DNA of 64,000 nucleotides, from contig JAHBVR010000028.1 of assembly GCA_019637395.1 (NCBI GenBank), positions 1-64,000 of the forward strand, read 5' to 3'. Of the stretch, positions 57,406 through 64,000 are shown piece by piece; within the stretch, counting starts at the first letter, position 1; every line of letters starts with the position of its first letter. Source of the DNA: Vulcanimicrobiota bacterium (GTDB lineage Bacteria; Vulcanimicrobiota; Xenobia; Xenobiales; JADMJV01). The notes under the pieces were generated by a model that saw only the letters and a list, made by a program, of their open reading frames with translations, was not told where the DNA came from and made no database searches. The position numbers and the translations under genes were made by a program.

Positions 57406-58544
57406 TGAAAAAACGACTGCTGTTGGCCGCCCTCTTAACCCTTGGTTGCGGCAACAGTTTGCAGGTCAACATCCCCCCCAGCGGCGGCGGGAGCGACAAC
57501 AATAACAACAACAATCCCGGCGGATTGTCGCTGCGCGAACTGATCGTCATCCCCAACCTGAGCGACAACACTATCACCGTCAAACAGGTCAATCTCGACG
57601 ACGGCACCACCTTCACCCGCGCCACCGTCAGTTCCGGCGCCCAGGGCCCCTTCGTGGTGAAATGCAGCCCCACCATGAATGTCTTCTACGTGCTCAACAG
57701 CAACAGCGGCCTGATTACGGAATTTCGCATCGACATCAACGGCAATGTCAGCAGCATCGGCAACATCGCCTCCCCTGCCAACCCGCTGCTGATGACCATC
57801 CACCCCTCAGGCCGGCTGGTCTTCGTAGCCGGCACGGGGCGCCAGGTCTTCACCTATGGGGTGAACAACGACGGTACCCTGACCCTGGTGGCTCAAACCA
57901 CTACCAACTTCCTCAACGGCACCCCCGGGCTGGACGCCGACTTCAGCGGCAACGGCGCTTTCTTGCATCTGCCGGTGGTGGGTGGCGTGCAGACCTGCGC
58001 CATTCAGAATGACGGCAGCCTGGTCAGCAGCTCGCTCAACAATGCGGGCGGCAGCATCGGCGCGGCCGACCAGGTCCTCGACGTGGACGTCCACCCCGGC
58101 CAGACCTCCCTGCAGGCCGCCATCCAACGAGCCGGCAACGACGCCATTGCCTCCTTCGCCATCAACGGCGGGGCCCTCACCCCCACCGGCGGAGCCACCA
58201 CCGTCAACTACGAAGTCGGCCTCGGCGACTTCTCCGCCCCCGGCCGCTACTACCTCGGCGAAAGCGGCACTCCCCGAGTCCACGGCTTCAATACCGTGGC
58301 CGCCACCGGCGCCCTTACCGAACTGGCCACCAGCCCATCCATCAGCTCCGGCCTCAACGCCCTCTACACCCAGATGGACTTCACCAGCTCCTACCTCTTC
58401 ACCACCCAGAGCGTCGGCTCCAACCTGCTCATCTCCCGCCCCCTCAGCGGAGCTGGCGAATTCAACGACTCCAACGTCGACAACCAGAACCTGGCCGCCC
58501 CCCAGCTCTTCGACTTCTTCCTGGTCCAGGTCAGCGGCTCCTGA
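57405..58544 (+). CDS. Beta-propeller lipoprotein (YncE/lactonase-like)
   Basis: A 379-aa lipoprotein. Signal II peptide MKKRLLLAALLTLGC-GNS with Cys15 as the lipidation site, then a Gly/Asn linker (SGGGSDNNNNNNPGG). The rest consists of repeated four-strand blades with PNLSDNTITVKQV, YVLNSNSGLITEFRIDINGNV, PSGRLVFVAGTGRQVFTYGVNNDGTL, typical of the seven-bladed lactonase/YncE propeller. Such proteins bind or scaffold rather than clearly catalyse. It starts at the ATG at 57405 sharing a base with the previous stop (TGATG). It is the last gene of the operon begun at 51602. Confidence 0.88.
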   Translation: MKKRLLLAALLTLGCGNSLQVNIPPSGGGSDNNNNNNPGGLSLRELIVIPNLSDNTITVKQVNLDDGTTFTRATVSSGAQGPFVVKCSPTMNVFYVLNSNSGLITEFRIDINGNVSSIGNIASPANPLLMTIHPSGRLVFVAGTGRQVFTYGVNNDGTLTLVAQTTTNFLNGTPGLDADFSGNGAFLHLPVVGGVQTCAIQNDGSLVSSSLNNAGGSIGAADQVLDVDVHPGQTSLQAAIQRAGNDAIASFAINGGALTPTGGATTVNYEVGLGDFSAPGRYYLGESGTPRVHGFNTVAATGALTELATSPSISSGLNALYTQMDFTSSYLFTTQSVGSNLLISRPLSGAGEFNDSNVDNQNLAAPQLFDFFLVQVSGS

Positions 58545-58573
58545 CCCCCGTCCATACAGGTCCCCCGCCTGGT

Positions 58574-59569
58574 TCAGCGGGTCGCCGGCTTCAGCAGACC
58601 CGAAGAGATCAGCTTCGCCACCACGGTCTCGTCAAATCTCTGAACGACTTCGGGGTCTGGCTGAATTCCACAAAAGATGACCTCATTGGTAGGCCCTGTT
58701 TGCTGGAGGATCTCAGCCGTCTTGTCAAGGATCCGTTGTGCTGAGCCAAACAACAGCAGATCCTTGCCAACAGCATCGAGAGCGGGGCTAAAATTGTCTC
58801 TTTTGGCGGCAGCCTTCTGTTCATCGTCCACGAGATCGGCCCACAGCGCTACCGATGTCCGAATCTCGCCAGGATCACGACTCAAGGTCGCGCAATGCTC
58901 CCCGAGAACGTCAAGCTTGCGTTTGAAGTCTTGCGGAGTCGTATAGCCATTGGCAAAAAAATTGTAGCTATCCGCATACTGAGCAACCAGGCGCAGGGTC
59001 CTCTTTTCCCCGCCACCACCGATAAGCAAGGGCAGTTTTGCCTGTACAGAGCCGGGGGCGAAGGGGGCGTGGTCGAGAGTATAATACTGCCCGATAAAAT
59101 TGACGCGTTCCTCGGACGAAAACAGCAGGCGCAATACTTCTAGACCCTCGCCGAACCGATCCAGTCTTTCTTTCACGGTTCCCAACGGAATCCCATACGC
59201 CCGGTGCTCCCCCAGGTGCCAGGCCGCTCCCACTCCAAGCTCCAGGCGCCCTCCCGAAATATGATCGACGGTAGCCGCCAGTTTCGCCAACAGCGCGGGA
59301 TTGCGGAAAGTCATCGCGTTTACCAAAGTGCCCAGGCGGACCCGGCGAGTCTGAGAGGCCCAGGCGGCGAGCATGGTCCACCCCTCAAAAACATCTCCTT
59401 GTTCGAAAATCTCTGGATCATACAGATGAGGCCACTGCTCGGCAAAGGGAGGAACCAAATGGTCGTAATTCCAAAGATATTCCCAGTTGCCCCGATCCAC
59501 AACCGCCGCGATTTCCGATAGAGTCTTCCAGGCGACGTGATCATTACGAACAAAAAGACTGAATCCCAT
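58574..59569 (-). CDS. Luciferase-like (LLM class) flavin or F420-dependent oxidoreductase
   Basis: A 331-aa TIM-barrel oxidoreductase of the bacterial luciferase superfamily. Diagnostic parts are WNYDHLVPPF, TRRVRLGTLVNAMTFRNPALLAKLAATVDHISGGRLELGVGAAW (the LLM core), and LPLLIGGGGEKRTLRLVAQYADSYNFF. The close relatives are F420-dependent; the cofactor (FMN or F420) cannot be decided here. The start is ATG with GGGGA upstream. Codon use is less GC-biased at third positions than in the neighbours, and a decayed toxin gene lies just upstream, so lateral acquisition is plausible. It converges on the propeller lipoprotein gene. Confidence 0.9.
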   Translation of the reverse strand: MGFSLFVRNDHVAWKTLSEIAAVVDRGNWEYLWNYDHLVPPFAEQWPHLYDPEIFEQGDVFEGWTMLAAWASQTRRVRLGTLVNAMTFRNPALLAKLAATVDHISGGRLELGVGAAWHLGEHRAYGIPLGTVKERLDRFGEGLEVLRLLFSSEERVNFIGQYYTLDHAPFAPGSVQAKLPLLIGGGGEKRTLRLVAQYADSYNFFANGYTTPQDFKRKLDVLGEHCATLSRDPGEIRTSVALWADLVDDEQKAAAKRDNFSPALDAVGKDLLLFGSAQRILDKTAEILQQTGPTNEVIFCGIQPDPEVVQRFDETVVAKLISSGLLKPATR

Positions 59570-59679
59570 GTGGCTTTTCCCCTTTTCCTAGAGCATTAAC
59601 ATGTTCATTGGTTCGGAACTTCAGAACTACATCATCTGCTAGCGGCCCTGTCCAGGCGGACAGCTAAAATGAGACGGCT

Positions 59680-59898
59680 GGGACAGTGCTCAGCCTCGAG
59701 AGTTGCGCAGAACCGTCGAGAACCTGCGCGACTTCCCGAACATGGGCCGGATGGTCCCGGAGCTGGAAACCCCGCCGTCCGAGAGCTGATCCTGGGCGAC
59801 TACCGCATCATCTACCGCTTGGGAGGCAAGAGTGCCTGGAGATCGCCCGCATTCGTCACGTAAAGCGCCTCTTTACCGAGAAAGACCTGACTTCATAG
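59680..59898 (+). pseudogene. Frameshifted ParE/RelE-type toxin remnant
   Basis: Three frames together encode a ParE-like toxin. One gives LRRTVENLRDFPNMGRMVPE, the next AVRELILGDYRIIYRLGG, and the third ECLEIARIRHVKRLFTEKDL. Each block is a recognisable ParE segment; at least two frameshifts separate them and the N-terminal strand is missing. No antitoxin was found in the 110 bases upstream. The gene is dead. The rest of 59570-59950 carries no intact gene. Confidence 0.72.
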
Positions 59899-59950
59899 CG
59901 GGCCCAGACCCTTACGCGCAAGGCTCGACGCCTCCCGTCTGGCCCCAGAA

Positions 59951-60454
59951 CTAATCCAGCAGCTCGTATTCACACAGACGCCGTAAGTTGCGCCCCTTCG
60001 ACTGAGTCTCGGTCACGCTCTGGGCCAGCACCACCCGGCCCTGCTTGAAGTCAAACTCAAATAGCCATTCCACCTCGGTGCGAGGATTCTCCACCACCTT
60101 GCGACTCACAATCTCGGCCACATCACCCTTGATCGAAGTCAACTCATAAAAGGCCCCGTCCACCGTCCAGGCATCGCCCTCCCGCAGCTCCTTCTCCGGT
60201 AGCGCCGGCAGAAAATCCGGGAGAGACTGACCCATCTGGAACTTACCCGGCCGCGTCAAATCCTCAGGCACCTTGATTGGGCCGGAGCGATTCTCGAGAC
60301 GCGTCTCGGTCGTCAAAGCGCCCTGATCACCCACCTTGAGGACCACCAGTAACTCGAGTTCGTCCACGTCCGACTCGGCTTCATCCATTAAAGTGACATC
60401 CAGTTGATACTTAAGAACCTGGCGAAAGGCCAGCTTGTGCTGTAATTGCGGCAT
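59951..60454 (-). CDS. Hypothetical protein, 167 aa
   Basis: I recognise no family. The predicted fold is all-beta: alternating charged and hydrophobic residues (KYQLDVTLMDEAESDVDELELLVVLKVGD) and a long hydrophilic centre. The segment LPEKELREGDAWTVDGAFYELTSIKGDVAEIVSRK resembles the ordinary pattern of periplasmic lipid- or polymer-binding beta barrels, but no signal peptide is visible from the ATG at 60454 or an ATG at 60466. It diverges from the FecR gene 72 bases away, so shared regulation is possible. Confidence 0.6.
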   Translation of the reverse strand: MPQLQHKLAFRQVLKYQLDVTLMDEAESDVDELELLVVLKVGDQGALTTETRLENRSGPIKVPEDLTRPGKFQMGQSLPDFLPALPEKELREGDAWTVDGAFYELTSIKGDVAEIVSRKVVENPRTEVEWLFEFDFKQGRVVLAQSVTETQSKGRNLRRLCEYELLD

Positions 60455-60525
60455 ACACCCGGCCATTCAGCGAAAACCCATCTCTGCCTGCAAAGCTCCT
60501 GGCTCATCTCGGAGGCGTTCCACCC

Positions 60526-61638
60526 ATGGATCCAGAACCTGCCTGCGTGAAGCGCGCGCTCCTCATTTTTGCTCTGGCCTTGCCCGCTCCAGCCGAAGAG
60601 CCGGTGCTGCGGGTCCAATCCATTCAGGCCGTCGACCCCAAAGGCCAGACCCAACTGCTACAAAAGCGCCCGGAAGAGGCCAAAGGCTACCCGGTCACCA
60701 TCAACGCCACCGGCTACGTGCAGGACCACTTCGCCACCAGCTCCAATACCATGGCCGCCCTGGAATTCCTCATCGGCGGCCGCGTCGGCATCAATCAGAG
60801 CACCGACGTGGAGGTTCTCAATGAACGAGCGGTGGGAGACGCTCCCATTCCGGTCAAGCGCATCGTCTTGAAGAACGGCAGCATCTGGGTGAAAGCCGAT
60901 GCCAAAACCCTCAAGCAGCCCCTGGAGATCCAGACCAACGGGGGGGTTATGGGCATTCGCGGCACCGAATTCACCGTCCATGAAGAAGAAGACGGCACCG
61001 TCGAAGTCAATTGCTTCGAAAGCAACAGCGAGCAAGGCGGAGTCGAGATCCGCGACCTCACCGGCCAGGTGGTGGGCACGGCCCGGCCCGGCGACCAGGT
61101 CCGCCTTCATCGCTCCCGCCGCCCTGTCTTTCGCCGCTTTCAAAACATTGCCCAATACCGCCAGCAAATCCTCACTAGCCGCCGCTTTCAGGCCTTGGGG
61201 CGCAACGCCTACTTCAACAAGCGCTTCCTGGGCGGCCTGGGAGCCATGCCCGGCGCCGAGCTGGCCCACGCCTACTTCCGCGCCCAACAACACCGCCAGC
61301 TCGAACGCAACCCCCACGCTGCCCATCCCCGACGGCGCCTGACCTTTCCCAGCCGTCTCACCCCCGACGCCAACGATCCCGGCCAAAGCGCCGTCGGCCA
61401 CCACCCGCGCTTCTCCTGGCTGGGCGTAGCGCGCGCCAACGGCTATCTGGTCACCATCTCCCGAGACGAAGCGGGGGAAGAAAACCTCTTTACGCAGCGC
61501 GTCAAAGCCACCCGGACCAGCTATCCCCTCTTCATGCGCCCGCTGCCCAGCGGACGCTATTACTGGCGGGTCACCCCCGTCGACGCCCAGGACAATCCCA
61601 TTCTGGAAGCCAGCCAGACGACTTTCGACGTCCAATAA
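60526..61638 (+). CDS. FecR-domain exported protein
   Basis: The 370-aa protein has a signal peptide (RALLIFALALPAPAEE) and a FecR domain at about residues 65-190: IGGRVGINQSTDVEVLNE, RIVLKNGSIWVKADAKT, IQTNGGVMGIRGTEFTVHEEEDGTVEVNCFE, GTARPGDQVRL. FecR domains sense TonB transducers or act as secreted beta modules. A Arg-rich helical stretch (about 195-265) is followed by a fibronectin-like C-terminal part (LPSGRYYWRVTPVDAQDN). The ATG at 60526 has GGAGG about ten bases upstream; a GTG at 60547 starts the signal peptide more directly. No sigma factor gene is adjacent, so a non-regulatory role is likely. It converges on flhA one base apart. Confidence 0.85.
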   Translation: MDPEPACVKRALLIFALALPAPAEEPVLRVQSIQAVDPKGQTQLLQKRPEEAKGYPVTINATGYVQDHFATSSNTMAALEFLIGGRVGINQSTDVEVLNERAVGDAPIPVKRIVLKNGSIWVKADAKTLKQPLEIQTNGGVMGIRGTEFTVHEEEDGTVEVNCFESNSEQGGVEIRDLTGQVVGTARPGDQVRLHRSRRPVFRRFQNIAQYRQQILTSRRFQALGRNAYFNKRFLGGLGAMPGAELAHAYFRAQQHRQLERNPHAAHPRRRLTFPSRLTPDANDPGQSAVGHHPRFSWLGVARANGYLVTISRDEAGEENLFTQRVKATRTSYPLFMRPLPSGRYYWRVTPVDAQDNPILEASQTTFDVQ

Positions 61639-61639
61639 A

Positions 61640-63757
61640 CTAGAGACAGGCCATCGTCAGCGAGTTGACCTGGATTCCTGGGGCAATCTCGTTCCAAGAG
61701 AGTACCACCAGGGTGGGAAAAGTGCGTTCACAGAGACGCCGCAACGCCGGCCGCACGTCCGGAGCGGTCAGTACGATCGGTTGCAAGCCGCGCTCGCGCA
61801 GCCCCTCGATTTCCCTGGCCAAACAACTCAACATCGCCTGACCCTCGCGCGGGTCCAGGTTGAGCTGCAGCCCCAGCGCGTCGCGATGCATGGCCTGGCG
61901 CAGGCTGCGCTCCATTTCGGGATCCAGCGAGATCACGTTGAGCAGCTTGTCGTTGTTGACATACTCCTCACAAATGTTGGGGGCCAGTCGCACGCGCACG
62001 AACTCGGTCAGCAGGTCGGGATCCTTGGTCACCCCCACGTGGTCCGCCAGGCACTCCAGAATCCGCGAAAGGTCGCGAATGGAAACGCGTTCCGAGAGCA
62101 GATTGCAGAGCACTTTTTGGATGTCTCCCACACTCAGGTCCTGCGTGGCCTCCTTCACAACCATCGGTTTGGCCCGCTTTATCAAGTCCAGTAGAGCCTG
62201 CACTTCCTGGCGCCCCAACAGCTCGGCCGCCCGCGCGCGTAGAACCTCGGTCATCTGGGTGGCCATCACGCTCACCGGATCAAACAACATACAGCCCAGC
62301 CGTTCCGCGTCCCCCCGCTGTTCCGGGCTGATCCACACCCCCGGCATGCCGTAGGTGGGATCGGTCGTGCGCGTGCCGCGCAGATTCTTGAGCTTCTCCT
62401 CGGGACCGATGGCCAGAAACTGGGTGGGGAAAACCTCGCCGCGAGCCACCTCCAGGTTGCGCATCTTGATGACATAACTATTGGGAGCCAACTGAAGATT
62501 ATCCCGGAAGCGTACTCCCGGCACGACGATGCCCAATTCCAAAGCCAGATGGCGGCGAATGGCCACCACCCGCGAAATCAGTTTGGCCTCCTCATCCGGA
62601 TTGACCAGCCCGAGCAGTCCGCGACCCACCTCCATGGCCACCGGGTCGACCTCCATGATGGTGGTCACCTCGACCGGCTCGCGGCGCTTGACCCCCTTAA
62701 CCTGCTCCTCCTTTACTTCGCTGATCTGGATAGCGGCATTGCGTTCCGATTCGAGGCTTTTGAGACAGAAATGGAGCAGGCAACTGAGCACCAGAAAGGG
62801 CGTCGAAGGGAAGGCAAACAGTCCCGTCAGTCCAAACACACCCATTCCGAAAAGGGCTTGAGTGGCCATCTTCAGAGCGCGCGGCTGGGCCGTGATCTGC
62901 AGGATCAAATCGCGAGCCAGATTGGATTGCGAGGCCGCCCGGGTCACGATCAGGCCCATGGAGGTGGACATCAGAAAAGCCGGCACGGTGGTGATCAGAC
63001 CATTGCCGATGGAGAGCAGCGCGAACGTGTTGAGCGCGTCCCACAGCGACATGTGGAAGTAGACCACGCCCATGGCCATGCCGCCCACGATGTTGACCAC
63101 CATGATGATGACCGCCGCCATGGCGTCGCCGGTGATAAACTTGCCGGCGCCGTCCATGGAACCATAGAAGTCCGCATGGCGCTGCACTTTGGCGCGGCGC
63201 TCCCTGGCCTGATCGGAATTGATGATTCCCGCGGCCAGATCCGAGTCGATGGCCATCTGCTCACCGGGCATCTTGTCCAGCGTAAAGCGCGCCGCCACCT
63301 GGGCCACCCGCTCCGCGCCCTTGGTAATGACCAGCATCTGGATGGTGATCAGAATGACGAAAAGAATGAGCCCTACCAGCAGATTCCCTCCCACCACCAC
63401 CTTGCCGAAAGCAGGAATCAAGTGCCCTGCCCCGGTCGGCATATGGGTGAGCGGGTCCTTGTAGTAGCCATTCAACAAAATCATGCGCGTGGCCGACACG
63501 TCCAGACTCAGCCGGAACAGAGTGGTCACCAGCAACATGGTGGGAAACACCGAAAACTCCAAAGGCTCGGTGATGCTCAAAGCAATCAGGATGGTGATCA
63601 CCGAGAAGGTGATGTTGCATACCAGAAAAAAATCGAGAACTCCCGGCGGCAAAGGCACGATCAACATGAAGACGATGCCCAGGACCACGACGGCCATCAT
63701 CACTTCCGAAAATTCCAACAACCGCTGCAGAGGATGATTCGCGTCAGAAGGGGGCAT
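61640..63757 (-). CDS. flhA: Type III/flagellar export gate protein FlhA/SctV
   Basis: A 705-aa export gate component. The N-terminal part (about 18-330) has about eight transmembrane segments, the FHIPEP signature RLSLDVSATRMILLNGYY (82-99) and the cytoplasmic loop with DKMPGEQMAIDSDLAAG. The C-terminal domain (about 345-700) forms the nonameric ring that receives substrates and chaperones: VGRGLLGLVNPDEEAKLISR, VVPGVRFRDNLQL, DPTYGMPGVWISPEQR. It cannot be told from sequence alone whether it serves flagella or an injectisome; no fli, flg or sct neighbours are seen. It is the best partner for the fusion protein at 49059. The GTTAC/AACAT-type inverted repeat upstream may regulate it. Confidence 0.95.
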   Translation of the reverse strand: MPPSDANHPLQRLLEFSEVMMAVVVLGIVFMLIVPLPPGVLDFFLVCNITFSVITILIALSITEPLEFSVFPTMLLVTTLFRLSLDVSATRMILLNGYYKDPLTHMPTGAGHLIPAFGKVVVGGNLLVGLILFVILITIQMLVITKGAERVAQVAARFTLDKMPGEQMAIDSDLAAGIINSDQARERRAKVQRHADFYGSMDGAGKFITGDAMAAVIIMVVNIVGGMAMGVVYFHMSLWDALNTFALLSIGNGLITTVPAFLMSTSMGLIVTRAASQSNLARDLILQITAQPRALKMATQALFGMGVFGLTGLFAFPSTPFLVLSCLLHFCLKSLESERNAAIQISEVKEEQVKGVKRREPVEVTTIMEVDPVAMEVGRGLLGLVNPDEEAKLISRVVAIRRHLALELGIVVPGVRFRDNLQLAPNSYVIKMRNLEVARGEVFPTQFLAIGPEEKLKNLRGTRTTDPTYGMPGVWISPEQRGDAERLGCMLFDPVSVMATQMTEVLRARAAELLGRQEVQALLDLIKRAKPMVVKEATQDLSVGDIQKVLCNLLSERVSIRDLSRILECLADHVGVTKDPDLLTEFVRVRLAPNICEEYVNNDKLLNVISLDPEMERSLRQAMHRDALGLQLNLDPREGQAMLSCLAREIEGLRERGLQPIVLTAPDVRPALRRLCERTFPTLVVLSWNEIAPGIQVNSLTMACL

Positions 63758-63789
63758 GCTCCCAGAGTAAACTCAGCTCATTAGCAAAT

Positions 63790-63809
63790 TATGTTCAATT
63801 CGTAACATA
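63790..63809. promoter_or_regulatory. Inverted repeat upstream of flhA
   Basis: TATGTT (63790-63795) and AACATA (63804-63809) are separated by 8 bases, in the AT-rich 80-base gap between the flhA start and the partial gene at the right edge. Operator candidate; no confident -35/-10 pair was found. The arms are related to the ATGTTTC arms of the larger palindrome at 48924. Confidence 0.3.
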
Positions 63810-63837
63810 TTACGGCGCCTTAATATTTAAAGCCAGC

Positions 63838-64000
63838 CTAATACGGAATGGCCGCAAAGGGTCGGGTGGGCGGATACTGCTTGCGAAACTCCTTGATGAC
63901 GCGCTCCACATCCAGGTAACCCACCGTCCGCTGCAACTCCGGCAAATACAGGCAGCGCCTGGCCACCGCGTCCACCTCGAAGCTCCAGTACATCGACATC
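63838..64000 (-). CDS. Partial gene at the right edge, upstream of flhA
   Basis: The last 53 codons of a leftward frame are present and end with TAG at 63838; the 5' part may lie beyond the window or start at an ATG at 63999. The sequence (WSFEVDAVARRCLYLPELQ, then TVGYLDVERVIKEFRKQYPP and a PFAAIPY end) looks coding and soluble. I do not recognise it. Its stop is 80 bases before the flhA start, so cotranscription is possible. Confidence 0.5.
   Translation of the reverse strand, partial: MSMYWSFEVDAVARRCLYLPELQRTVGYLDVERVIKEFRKQYPPTRPFAAIPY

Noticed and set aside
62549-63784. 411-codon plus-strand frame opposite flhA
   Set aside because: His/Gln/Arg-rich antisense product of the FlhA membrane domain; no independent support.

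Overview
The window is a compact, GC-rich, Gram-negative-type bacterial chromosome segment. Genes abut or overlap by 1-4 bases, GTG and TTG starts are common, and there are no rRNA, tRNA, CRISPR or IS elements. It encodes a periplasmic adaptor with a MacB-type ABC exporter, lipoproteins, type IV pilus-like proteins, type III/flagellar export proteins, many Ser/Thr kinase, FHA and TPM proteins, an encapsulin, a sphingolipid desaturase and collagen-like and Asn-rich proteins. This mix suggests a deep-branching, poorly sampled phylum (something like Eremiobacterota/Xenobia or a neighbour). That placement is inference; no marker gene here settles it.

Layout. 0.2-4.7 kb: macA-macB type tripartite efflux operon followed by a dihydroceramide Delta4-desaturase homologue. 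4.7-7.2 kb: leftward stress protein, small hydrolase, and an alpha/beta hydrolase-TetR pair with a promoter/operator. 7.2-10.6 kb: Gly-rich hypothetical, a duplicated-domain methyltransferase and a GDPD-like protein. 10.6-13.5 kb: DUF488, tandem-TPM protein, MarR. 13.6-21.7 kb: a tight six-gene leftward stress operon: DyP peroxidase, encapsulin shell, small unknown protein, ClpB, MscS-type channel, DnaJ-like cochaperone. 21.8-27.3 kb: HEAT-repeat protein, Paladin-like phosphatase with an acidic partner, a Phd/VapC toxin-antitoxin pair. 27.3-34.1 kb: cation/proton antiporter, GspF/PilC, a membrane Ser/Thr kinase, and minor-pilin-like proteins including one with a polymer-like repeat domain. 34.2-43.3 kb: GFA enzyme, collagen-like protein, REC-BTAD regulator, PrpF/GalD tautomerase, unknown protein, second kinase, class II amidotransferase, GH144-like glucanase. 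43.4-48.9 kb: repeat-rich lytic transglycosylase, B-lectin protein, cytoplasmic-type subtilase, an Abi/HEPN remnant, an Asn/Tyr-rich protein. 49.0-51.5 kb: the most unusual gene. 51.6-58.5 kb: AI-2E transporter, arginine-deiminase-fold protein, dual-FHA adenylate cyclase, acyl-CoA dehydrogenase, propeller lipoprotein. 58.6-64.0 kb: luciferase-like oxidoreductase, a dead ParE toxin, an unknown protein, FecR protein, full-length FlhA/SctV, and a partial gene at the edge.

The main discovery candidate is the 820-residue protein at 49059-51521. It appears to join two FliF RBM3-like periplasmic modules, a FliG N-terminal-like cytoplasmic module and a complete FlhA/SctV cytoplasmic ring domain in one membrane polypeptide, without the FlhA transmembrane gate. 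A normal FlhA/SctV lies 10 kb away. Around them are several proteins with disordered Ser/Asn/Pro/Gln-rich N-termini fused to eukaryote-like or host-active enzymatic domains (Paladin-like phosphatase, peptidylarginine-deiminase-like pentein, GDPD-like protein, transglycosylase). I infer that the window may hold parts of a divergent type III-like secretion apparatus and some of its substrates. The fusion gene and the transglycosylase gene share an 11-base upstream element of direct-repeat (PHO-box-like) type, which would fit common control.

Several promoters could be read directly. In three or four cases the -10 box lies about 7 bases from the start codon, suggesting frequent leaderless transcripts.
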